A stretch of DNA of 64,000 nucleotides from Chloroflexota bacterium (GTDB taxonomy: Bacteria > Chloroflexota > UBA11872). Below are positions 55,860 to 64,000 of this stretch, piece after piece. Under the pieces are notes generated by a model. The model searched no databases. It had not been told where the DNA came from and saw only the letters and a program-made list of their open reading frames with translations. Numbering within the stretch: position 1 is the stretch's first letter; each line of letters starts with the position of its first letter. A program made the position numbers and the translations under genes. The stretch is from the NCBI GenBank assembly GCA_022821645.1, contig JAJEDE010000019.1, positions 41,862 through 105,861 on the forward strand, given 5' to 3'.

Positions 55860-57274
55860 TGCGTCCCGCCGGCGGCCTGCGCGCCCGCGCCGTCCTTGGA
55901 GCGGTGGCCGGCGTGCTCGCCACCGTATTGATCGTCGGGGTCGTACTGGCCATCCAGGCATCGCCCGACGGGACCCCGGGCCTGGCGGGAGCCCTCATCC
56001 TCGCCGCCCTGCTCGGCGGAACCCTCGCGGCGGCCCTCACCGCCTGCATCATGAACCGCGAAGTCCGCGCCCTCCGCCAGGTCCGCCGCTCCACCGAGAG
56101 CCTCCTATCCCCTGAAGGCCCTGAACCCTTCCCCCGCAGCGGCGGCCCCGAAATCAACGATCTGTCCCGCGCCATCTCCGACACCACCGACGCCCTCCAG
56201 GCCGAATCCCGCGCCCTCGAACACGACCACGCCCGCCTCGAAACCGTCCTGGCGTCCATGACCGACGGCGTCGTCATCGTCGAGACCGACACCACCGTCA
56301 GCCTCGTCAATCAGGCCGCCGCCGACTTGTTGGATGTTCGCGCCCGAATGGAAGGCCACGCCTCCCTCGCCGACGCCCTGCGCGACAACGACCTCGTCGA
56401 ATTCATCCGCGCCCCCGCCTCCAGCGATCAGCCCACCGCCCGCCTGCTGACCGTCGGCGCCACCGAACGCGAAGTCCACGCCATCGCCGTCCCGCTCGGC
56501 GTCCCCGGCCTGCGGCAGCGCCTGGTGCTCCTCCGTGACCTGACCGACCTCCGCCAGACCGAAACCGTCCGCCGCGACTTCGTCGCCAACGTCTCCCACG
56601 AACTGCGCACCCCCCTCACCGCCCTTCGTGCGCTAGTCGAGACCCTGCAGGACGGCGCCGCCGACGACCCCGCCGGCCGCGCCGAATTCCTCCACGGCAT
56701 CGAAGTCGAAGTCGAGCGCATGAGCCAGATGATCGCCGAGTTGCTGGACCTGGCCCGCATCGAATCCGGCATGGCCGATCTCGACCTGGCCACGGTGGAC
56801 CTCAATCAGGTCGTCGCCCCCGCCGCCGACCGCCTCCGTGCCCAGGCCGACCGGCACGAAGTCACGCTGGAGTTAGACACCGAAACCGAGCCGCTCCCCG
56901 TCCACGCCGACCCCGACCGCACCGCCCGCGTCGTCATGAGCCTCGTCCACAACGCCATCAAGTTCACCCCGCCCTCTGGCTCAATCCGTGTCTCCACGCA
57001 CCGGACGGACGACGAGGCCATCATCAGCGTCTCCGACAGCGGCGCCGGTCTCGCCCTGGATGAACTCGACCGCGTCTTCGAACGCTTCTACAAGGCCGAC
57101 CCCTCACGCAGCGGCGCCGGCGCCGGCCTCGGCCTCTCCATCGCCCGCCACACCGTCCGCCAGCACGGCGGACGCATCTGGGCCGAGTCCCTTGGCCTGG
57201 GTCGTGGGTCAACGTTCAGCGTCGCCCTGCCGCTCAATGAACCCGCTCCCCAGCCGGCCGAAGCGAAAGCTTAA
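55859..57274 (+). CDS. phoR: PhoR-type sensor histidine kinase
   Basis: The track's ORF begins at 55106; ATG 55859, overlapping the regulator stop, gives 471 residues. Two N-terminal membrane segments (LGAVAGVLATVLIVGVVLAI, and GALILAALLGGTLAAALTAC) are separated by a very short outer loop, so it does not sense a large ligand outside. HAMP-like and PAS-like regions follow (LETVLASMTDGVVIVETDTT). The H-box is FVANVSHELRTPLTALR, the N-box HNAIKFTPPSG, then DSGAGL and GAGAGLGLSIARH. PhoR kinases with this layout respond through the Pst-PhoU complex, whose genes follow. Confidence 0.85.
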
Positions 57275-57735
57275 GCACACGTTCAACCAGCGTTCGCCCC
57301 GGCTAACCGTCCGCTCAGACGGCCCCCGTACAGTTCCTTACGTCAGCCGGAGCCGCAGGAATCGCCCAGACGTGAAGCAGCCAGCCAGCGCCCAGCGCCT
57401 CGCTCGTGCCGCTTGCGTCAACCGTCATCCCGGTCGCTCCTGCCGGCGCCCCAACCTCGACAACCAGACGGGTTGTGGGCTCATCGGGGAATAGCGCCAC
57501 CCCGATCCACACCCCTCCCCACCCCTCTTTGGCCGTCGCGTGCCCCGCACGCGGCGGCCATTCTCTTTGAGACGAATCCAATCGGCCGCCGCCCGCCGCC
57601 GATCGCATTCACAGACCGCTAAGTCAACGCTAACCGCCCGTTAACTCTCCTGCGCCGCCCGTTGACGCTCACCCCCTAACGTTTCCTCGGTCGAATCTGA
57701 CCGCATGATCCTTTTTTGGAGAGGCAGGCCATTTC
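57275..57735. other. Intergenic region upstream of pstS
   Basis: This 461-nt stretch lies between phoR and pstS. Near its start, GTTCAACCAGC is followed at 11-bp spacing by GTTCGCCCCGG. Near its end are the direct repeats described at 57620-57685. A minus-strand ORF at 57315-57608 (97 residues) is possible but unsupported. A ribosome binding site GGAGAG precedes the GTG start of pstS. Confidence 0.5.
57620..57685 (+). promoter_or_regulatory. Pho-box-like direct repeats before pstS
   Basis: CCGCCCGTTAAC is repeated 21 bp later as CCGCCCGTTGAC. GTCAACGCTAACC lies just upstream and CCTAACGTTTCC downstream. Direct repeats spaced by about two helical turns are typical of PhoB/PhoP binding sites. 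The position 50-110 bp before pstS fits activation by the adjacent response regulator; this is inference. Confidence 0.45.
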
Positions 57736-58890
<1,155 letters not shown>

Positions 58891-58922
58891 TATCCCGAAC
58901 GAACGCCGCGCGCGTAGGTCGC

Positions 58923-58943
58923 GAATCGGTGCCACGCCGATTC
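58923..58943 (+). other. Small stem-loop downstream of pstS
   Basis: GAATCGG pairs with CCGATTC over a 7-nt loop, 20 nt upstream of the larger pstS-pstC hairpin. Both lie in the same transcript gap and may act together in RNA processing. Confidence 0.45.
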
Positions 58944-58962
58944 AGGACACACGCCGCACATC

Positions 58963-58998
58963 CCAGTGGTGGTCGGCTGCAAAGCCGACCACCGCTGG
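58963..58998 (+). terminator. Strong stem-loop between pstS and pstC
   Basis: CCAGTGGTGGTCGGCT pairs with AGCCGACCACCGCTGG across a GCAA tetraloop: 16 pairs including one G-T wobble. There is no T tract, so it is more likely a partial terminator or a 3' stabilising hairpin. Either would raise pstS mRNA over pstCAB, as is usual for binding-protein genes. It lies about 70 nt after the pstS stop and 30 nt before the pstC start. Confidence 0.65.
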
Positions 58999-59030
58999 CC
59001 TGACTCAGCGGCATTCGTCAGGGAGGCGCT

Positions 59031-60011
59031 TTGAATAACTGGAGGTCAGCGCCGCGCGCTCAGCCCACGGCTGACGCGGCGGCCCACCAACCCGACGGAT
59101 TCGAGTTCGCGAGTTCTCGCCGCGACTCGCTCCGACGCAAGCTCGTCGAGCGCAGCGTCCACGCCGTGCTGTTCCTCTGCGCGGTCATTTCCATCCTGAC
59201 CACCACCGGGATCGTCATCACCCTCCTGGGCGAGACCATCCAGTTCTTCGGCGAAGTCCCCATCGTGGACTTCCTCACCGGCACCCGCTGGACCCCCCTC
59301 TTCGCCTCCAAGAGCTTCGGCGTCCTCCCACTCGTCAACGGAACCATCGTCGTGGCGCTGGTCGCCATCGTCGTGGCCGTGCCGATCGGCTTGCTCACCG
59401 CCATCTTCCTTAGCGAGTTCGCCCCAGCCCGCCTCCGCAGCGTCGTCAAGCCGATCCTTGAGGTTCTGGCGGGCATTCCCACCGTTGTCTACGGCTACTT
59501 CGCCCTCCAGTTCATCACCCCGATCCTTCGAGACATCTTTCCTCAGACCCAGATCTTCAACGTTGCCAGCGCCGGCATCGTCATGGGCTTCATGATCCTC
59601 CCCATGATGGCTTCCATCAGCGAGGACGCCCTCCGCGCCGTCCCGCGCGACCTCCGCGAAGGCGCCTTCGCCCTCGGTGCAACCAGGTTCGAAGTCGTCA
59701 GCCGCGTAGTCGTCCCCGGCGCGCTCTCCGGCATCCTCGCCGCCGTCATCCTCTCCATCTCGCGCGCCATCGGCGAAACCATGATCGTCGCCATCGCCGC
59801 CGGCCTGCAGCCCCAGATGGGCTTCGACCTGCTCCGCTCCATGGAAACCATGACCGCCTACATCGTCCAGGTCAGCCTCGGCGACACCCCGCAGGGCGGC
59901 ATCGAGTTCCGCACCATCTTCGCGGTCGGCACCCTGCTCTTCGTCATGACCCTCGTCATGAACCTCCTCAGTGATCTGCTGGTCCGCCGCTATCGGGAGG
60001 CCTACGAATGA
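59031..60011 (+). CDS. pstC: Phosphate ABC transporter permease PstC
   Basis: TTG start after GGGAGG, 326 residues, with six membrane segments. The ABC-permease EAA loop is present ([20 protein letters not shown], then VPGALSGI), as is the PstC-typical [20 protein letters not shown]. The N-terminal 40 residues are polar and cytoplasmic. Its stop overlaps the start of pstA (ATGA), indicating coupled translation. It forms the channel with PstA. Confidence 0.95.
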   Translation: MNNWRSAPRAQPTADAAAHQPDGFEFASSRRDSLRRKLVERSVHAVLFLCAVISILTTTGIVITLLGETIQFFGEVPIVDFLTGTRWTPLFASKSFGVLPLVNGTIVVALVAIVVAVPIGLLTAIFLSEFAPARLRSVVKPILEVLAGIPTVVYGYFALQFITPILRDIFPQTQIFNVASAGIVMGFMILPMMASISEDALRAVPRDLREGAFALGATRFEVVSRVVVPGALSGILAAVILSISRAIGETMIVAIAAGLQPQMGFDLLRSMETMTAYIVQVSLGDTPQGGIEFRTIFAVGTLLFVMTLVMNLLSDLLVRRYREAYE

Positions 60012-60907
60012 GCGCCCAGGCCACCGCCGCCGTCCCGTCCGCCGATGTCTGGCGGGCCAGTCAGGCCCGTCGCCGCTGGTCCGGCTGGCTCTTCTACGGC
60101 CTCGCCGTCGTGTCGACCTTGATGGGCCTGGTCATGCTCGGCGCCTTGCTGTTCGACATCTTTACGGACGGCGCCCGCCAGGTGGACTGGCACTTCCTCT
60201 CCAACTATCCGTCGCGCATTGCCGACAACGCCGGGCTGCGCTCCGCCCTGCTCGGCAGCCTCTGGATGCTCGCCTTCACCGCCATCATCGCCTTCCCGCT
60301 CGGCGTCGGCGCCGCCATCTACCTGGAGGAATACGCCCCGGACAACTGGCTGACCCGCTTCATCCAGCTCAACATCGCCAACCTCGCCGGCGTGCCCAGC
60401 ATCGTCTATGGCCTGCTTGGACTTGGACTCTTCGTGCGCTGGCTCGCGCTCGGCCGGGTGGTGTTGGCCGGCTCCATGACGATGGCCTTGCTCATCCTGC
60501 CCCTCATCATCGTGGCTTCCCGTGAAGCCATCCGGGCAGTGCCGGACTCGCTGCGCGAAGGCTCCTACGCTCTTGGCGCAACTCGCTGGCAGATGGTGCG
60601 CCAAACGGTGCTGCCGTCGGCCGCCGGCGGCATCCTCACCGGCACCATCCTCGCCCTGGCCCGCGCCATCGGCGAAACCGCCCCCCTCATTACCATCGGG
60701 GCGCTCACCTACGTAGCCTTTGACCCCAACGGGCCGCTGGACATCTTCACGGTGCTTCCCATCCAGATCTTCAACTGGGTCTCGCTGCCCCAGAAGGAAT
60801 TCCACAGCCTCGCGGCCGGTGGCATCGTCGTCCTGCTGGTCGTGCTCCTGACCGCCAACTCACTCGCCGTCTATCTCCGATATCGCATGCAGAGGAGGCT
60901 TCAGTGA
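60008..60907 (+). CDS. pstA: Phosphate ABC transporter permease PstA
   Basis: The 299-residue product has six membrane segments, an EAA loop ([20 protein letters not shown], then [10 protein letters not shown]) and the PstA-type [20 protein letters not shown]. It starts 4 nt inside the end of pstC and ends 4 nt inside pstB, so the three are translationally coupled. It pairs with PstC to form the phosphate channel. Confidence 0.95.
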   Translation: MSAQATAAVPSADVWRASQARRRWSGWLFYGLAVVSTLMGLVMLGALLFDIFTDGARQVDWHFLSNYPSRIADNAGLRSALLGSLWMLAFTAIIAFPLGVGAAIYLEEYAPDNWLTRFIQLNIANLAGVPSIVYGLLGLGLFVRWLALGRVVLAGSMTMALLILPLIIVASREAIRAVPDSLREGSYALGATRWQMVRQTVLPSAAGGILTGTILALARAIGETAPLITIGALTYVAFDPNGPLDIFTVLPIQIFNWVSLPQKEFHSLAAGGIVVLLVVLLTANSLAVYLRYRMQRRLQ

Positions 60908-61734
60908 TCAACCTGCGCATCGACACGCGCGCATCTGACGTGGCGGTGTCGCCGTCGGAAAACGGGCAGTCCGACGTGATCCTGATGACCCGCAATCTCA
61001 ACTTCTGGTACGGAAACACGTTGGTCTTGGAGAACATCGACTGCGATATCGGGCCCCGCGAGGTCACCGCCATCATCGGCCCCTCCGGCTGCGGCAAGAG
61101 CACCTATCTCCGCTGCTTCAACCGGATGAACGAGCTCATTCCAACCGCTCGTATTGCTGGTTCCGTTGTTTTCCGTAATCGCGACATCTACGACCGCTCG
61201 GTCGACCCGGTCGAAGTCCGCCGCCAGGTCGGCATGGTCTTCCAGAAGCCCAACCCCTTCCCCAAGTCCATCTACGACAACGTCGCCTACGGGCCGCGCG
61301 TCAACGGTTACAAGGGCGACATGGACGAGGCGGTCGAAACCTCCCTCAAGCGCGCCGCCCTCTGGGACGAGGTCAAGGACGATCTGAAGAAGAGCGGTTT
61401 GGCCCTGTCTGGCGGCCAGCAGCAGCGCCTCTGCATCGCCCGCGCGCTCGCCGTCCAGCCCGACGTTCTCTTGATGGACGAGCCCTGTTCGGCCCTCGAC
61501 CCCATCGCCACCACCCGCATCGAGGACCTGATCCGCGAATTGCGCGAGCAACTCACCATCATCATCGTCACCCACAACATGCAGCAGGCCGCTCGCATCT
61601 CCGACCGCACGGCCTTCTTCACGGTGGCCGAATCCGGCGCCGGCATCCTTGTCGAGTTCAACGAGACCCAGAAGCTCTTCACCACCCCGGCCGACGAGCG
61701 CACCGAGGCCTACATCACTGGCCGGTTCGGCTAG
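60904..61734 (+). CDS. pstB: Phosphate ABC transporter ATPase PstB
   Basis: GTG start overlapping pstA, 276 residues. Walker A is GPSGCGKST, the signature [15 protein letters not shown], Walker [14 protein letters not shown] and the switch His is in [11 protein letters not shown]. PstB-specific features include [14 protein letters not shown] and [19 protein letters not shown]. It powers phosphate import through PstCA. The N-terminal 25 residues before the ATPase core are slightly longer than usual, and an internal start is possible. Confidence 0.95.
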   Translation: MINLRIDTRASDVAVSPSENGQSDVILMTRNLNFWYGNTLVLENIDCDIGPREVTAIIGPSGCGKSTYLRCFNRMNELIPTARIAGSVVFRNRDIYDRSVDPVEVRRQVGMVFQKPNPFPKSIYDNVAYGPRVNGYKGDMDEAVETSLKRAALWDEVKDDLKKSGLALSGGQQQRLCIARALAVQPDVLLMDEPCSALDPIATTRIEDLIRELREQLTIIIVTHNMQQAARISDRTAFFTVAESGAGILVEFNETQKLFTTPADERTEAYITGRFG

Positions 61735-61751
61735 GACGCAGGAGGCCATCT

Positions 61752-62483
61752 ATGTCGCCACGAGAAGAGTACGTAGGCCAGCTCCAGCATGTGCACGACG
61801 AGCTCCTGCTCATCGGCAGCATGGTGGAAAAGGCCATCAAGCGTTCAGTCGAGTCGCTCCGCACGCGCGACGTCGAGTTGGCACAACGAATCGTCGATGA
61901 AGACGACGAAATCGACGATCGGTACCTGGCGCTCGAGGAACTCTGCATTGACATCATCGCCCGGCAGCAGCCCATGGCCAGCGATCTGCGCGCGCTCATC
62001 ACCGGCATGCAGGTCGGCTCGGAGCTCGAGCGCATGGGCGACTACGCCGAGGGCATTGCCAAGATCAGCATCCGCATGGGCGACGAACCCCCGCTCAAGC
62101 CGCTGATCGACATTCCCCGCATGGCCGACATCTCAATCGGCATGTTGCGCGACAGCCTGACCGCCCTGAATGAGCGCGACGATGCTCTCGCGCGCCGGGT
62201 CTGGCACACGGACGACGAAGTCGACCAACTCAACGACCAGGTCTATCGCGAGCTGTTGACCTACATGTTCGAGGATCCGCGCAACATCCAGCGCGCCACC
62301 TGGCTCACCTGGGTCGCCCACAACCTCGAACGCATCGGCGACCGCGCCACCAACATCGCCGAACGCGTCATCTACCTCACCACCGGCCAAACCCCCGCCC
62401 CCGACGAACGCTGGCCCGACGTCGGCGACCCCACCCCCCAGGACTCCGGCGGCCCACCCACCAACGGCTCAATGCCCGCCTAA
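61752..62483 (+). CDS. phoU: Phosphate transport regulator PhoU
   Basis: The 243-residue product is all-helical with two PhoU repeats, each carrying the acidic metal-binding pattern E/D-x-x-x-D (RIVDEDDEIDDRYLALEELC; WHTDDEVDQLNDQVYRELL). The conserved LERMGDYAEGIAKI and LERIGDRATNIAERV motifs are present. It ends with a short Pro-rich tail. It starts 17 nt after pstB and links Pst transport status to the PhoR-type kinase encoded upstream. The operon appears to end here, before the tandem repeat array. Confidence 0.95.
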   Translation: MSPREEYVGQLQHVHDELLLIGSMVEKAIKRSVESLRTRDVELAQRIVDEDDEIDDRYLALEELCIDIIARQQPMASDLRALITGMQVGSELERMGDYAEGIAKISIRMGDEPPLKPLIDIPRMADISIGMLRDSLTALNERDDALARRVWHTDDEVDQLNDQVYRELLTYMFEDPRNIQRATWLTWVAHNLERIGDRATNIAERVIYLTTGQTPAPDERWPDVGDPTPQDSGGPPTNGSMPA

Positions 62484-62539
62484 TTGCCACTCCACCCCCG
62501 TGGCCAACCAAAAGACTTCACTCGCCTTCCCGCTCTCTT

Positions 62540-63430
62540 CCGAGCGAGAAGGCGAGGCCACAAATCGTCGTCCGCGAGGGCAATTCCGGCAGAAGCCAGA
62601 GGTTACGCAGATCCCCTCTTTCTCCCTCTCCCTTGAGGGAGAGGGCTGGGGTGAGGGTGGCTGCCTGGGCCCGCAACCATGCCCAGGGTCAAGCAACCCT
62701 CCACGGTCAACTCGCCTCTTCAAATGCTTGAACGGAGCTCGTCTGGCCCCGCTACCTGTCGCTTTTCTGAGCGAACAGGCGAGTCCACGAATCGCCGCCA
62801 GCCAAGCCGGTTCCGGCAGAAGCCAACGGTGACGCCGAGCCCCTCCTACTCCCTCTCCCTTGAGGGAGAGGGCTGGGGTGAGGGTGGCTGCCTGGGTCCG
62901 CAACCATGCCGAGGGCCAAGCAACCCTCCGCGGTCAACTCGCCTCTTCAAATGCTTGAACGGAGTTCGTCTGGCCCCGCTACCCGTCGCTTCTGAGCGAG
63001 CAGGCGAGGCCACCAATGCGCGTCCGCGAGGCCGGTTCCGGCCGAGGCCAAAGATGACGCCGAGCCCCTCTTTCTCCCTCTCCCTTGAGGGAGAGGGCTG
63101 GGGTGAGGGTGGCTGCCTGGGTTCGCAACCATTCAGGGGGTCAAGCAACCCTTCACGGTCAACTCGCCTCTTCAGTTTCCAGAGCGGAGCTTGTCTGGCC
63201 TCTCTACGCGTCGCGCTTAAGCGAGTAGGCGAGTCCACGAATCGGCGTCCGCGAGGGCGGTTTTGGCAAGAGCCAACGGCGACGCCGAGCCCCTCTTTCT
63301 CCGTCTCCCTTGAGAGACCCCTGCAAACCGTCCCTCGCGCCCCAAGCCTCGCCCGCTCTTGCTCCCTCTCCCTTGAGGGAGAGGGCTGGGGTGAGGGTGG
63401 CTGCCTGGGCCCGCAACCATGCCCAGGGTC
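62540..63430. repeat. Tandem array of a ~225-bp repeat with palindromic core
   Basis: A block starting GCGAGGCCAC...CCGCGAGG and ending in the palindrome CCCTCTCCCTTGAGGGAGAG with GGCTGGGGTGAGGG recurs with the TTGAGG core at 62633, 62860, 63085 and 63310, spacings of 227, 225 and 225 bp. The fourth core is broken (TTGAGAGACCCC). A further intact palindrome follows 63 bp later at 63373, giving about four units. ORFs through it (LSLEGEGWGEGG) are spurious. The palindrome is a common dispersed motif in many bacterial genomes, but here it is part of a longer tandem unit. It fills most of the 1-kb gap between phoU and the aquaporin gene. Confidence 0.9.
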
Positions 63431-63502
63431 AAGCAACCCACCCCATTCACCTCGCCTCTTCGTCCGAGTGGACTGAACTTTTCGCACACCCCCAGTCACT
63501 CA

Positions 63503-64000
63503 ATGAACCCATCTCCATCCCTCCAAATCCGAACCCTCGCCGAATTCCTCGGTGCCGCCTGGCTCCTCATCGCCATCGTCGGCTCCGGAATCATGGCCCA
63601 GCGCCTCACCGACGACCCCGGCCTTCAACTCCTCCAGAACGCCCTCGTCACCGGCTTCGCCCTGGCCGCCATCATCGCCGCCCTGCGGCCCGTCTCCGGC
63701 GCCCACATCAACCCCGCCGTCACCCTCACCGCTGCCGCCGTCGGGCAACTCCCCTGGCGCGAGGCCGCCAGCTACCTCCCGGCCCAGGTCGCCGGCGGCA
63801 TTGCTGGCACAGTGCTAACCAACGTCATGTTCGGCCTGCCGCCCGCCGAAATTTCAACAACCGTCCGCGACGCCCCCATCACCTGGCTCGGCGACCTCGT
63901 CGCCACCGTCGGCTTGCTCAGCCTCATCTTCACCCTCGTCGCCACCAGGTCATTCAACTTCCTGCCCGGTGCTGTCGGTGCCTACGTCGCCGGCGCTTAC
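63503..64000 (+). CDS. Aquaporin/MIP-family channel, C-terminus off the window
   Basis: This frame runs off the right edge and is not in the track. From ATG 63503 it encodes 166 residues of a major intrinsic protein: helix 1 (EFLGAAWLLIAIVGSGIMAQ), helix 2 (ALVTGFALAAIIAALRPVSG) and the first NPA motif in SGAHINPAVTLTAA. Helices 3 and 4 follow, up to FLPGAVGAYVAGAY. The second NPA box lies beyond the window. It would conduct water or small neutral solutes such as glycerol. Relatives occur next to arsenic-resistance genes, but nothing here shows that. Confidence 0.85.
   Translation, partial: MNPSPSLQIRTLAEFLGAAWLLIAIVGSGIMAQRLTDDPGLQLLQNALVTGFALAAIIAALRPVSGAHINPAVTLTAAAVGQLPWREAASYLPAQVAGGIAGTVLTNVMFGLPPAEISTTVRDAPITWLGDLVATVGLLSLIFTLVATRSFNFLPGAVGAYVAGAY

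Noticed and set aside
57315-57608. 97-residue minus-strand ORF upstream of pstS
   Set aside because: Some strands look protein-like, but there is no ribosome binding site and no recognisable family, and it overlaps the probable regulatory region. Not reported as a gene.
62612-63410. CRISPR array
   Set aside because: The repeated unit is about 225 bp with no short repeat-spacer pattern and no cas genes nearby.
62679-63499. Long ORFs on both strands through the repeat array
   Set aside because: They arise from in-frame passage through the 225-bp repeats and encode repetitive LSLEGEGWGEGG-type sequence.

Overview
The window is high-GC (about two-thirds G+C by eye), densely coded DNA from a heterotrophic bacterium. 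Several traits point to Chloroflexota, plausibly a SAR202/Dehalococcoidia-like or sponge-associated lineage. These are many Tat-plus-lipobox exported proteins, solute-binding proteins with Val/Glu-rich stalks (EKVVEKEV type), and a catabolic set of GH42-like, BNR/sialidase-like and GH43-like proteins, Gfo/Idh/MocA, Baeyer-Villiger-type monooxygenase, PhyH, M20 peptidase and ThDP enzyme. The taxonomic placement is inference; no rRNA or tRNA gene was seen.

Layout. 1-9 kb holds a truncated RCC1-repeat lipoprotein, lgt, a sugar-type binding protein, trxB, a large secreted protein with a duplicated two-Cys module, a methyltransferase and a YceI protein. 9-17.5 kb is a catabolic block (M20 peptidase, BNR propeller, GH42-like, Gfo/Idh/MocA, flavin monooxygenase) interleaved with three paralogous tiny Tat lipoproteins. 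17.6-26.3 kb has two small membrane proteins. It then has a partly triplicated cassette [solute-binding protein, membrane protein A, GT-C/DUF2142-like membrane protein B], whose middle copy has collapsed into a chimeric pseudogene. 26.6-44.5 kb is mixed housekeeping and catabolic genes: SRPBCC proteins, a MutS-like ATPase, MFS, MOSC, an NCS2 permease with an ATPase-like tail, GH43-like, PhyH, DM13, SprT, SDR, DUF3179, a propeller and a ThDP decarboxylase.

44.5-52.6 kb looks like an accessory island between the ThDP gene and a quinone-reductase-type gene. It carries a giant secreted LRR protein, a secreted trypsin-like protease carrying the same two-Cys modules as the protein at 5-7 kb, a translationally coupled small LRR protein with an acidic tail, and an AAA ATPase with a palindrome at its promoter. 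In its middle is a scar in which a quinone-reductase 3' fragment is joined to a ThDP-gene 3' fragment. The ThDP fragment and about 125 bp of flanking sequence are also present at the island's left edge. This island, with the shared secreted module, is the best candidate here for an undescribed system.

55-62.5 kb is a complete phosphate regulon: PhoB/PhoR-type two-component pair, then pstS, pstC, pstA, pstB and phoU. Pho-box-like repeats lie upstream of pstS and a strong stem-loop lies between pstS and pstC. 62.5-63.5 kb is a tandem array of a roughly 225-bp repeat built around a common palindromic motif. The window ends inside an aquaporin-family gene.

All product calls come from reading motifs in the translated sequence; no database search was run.
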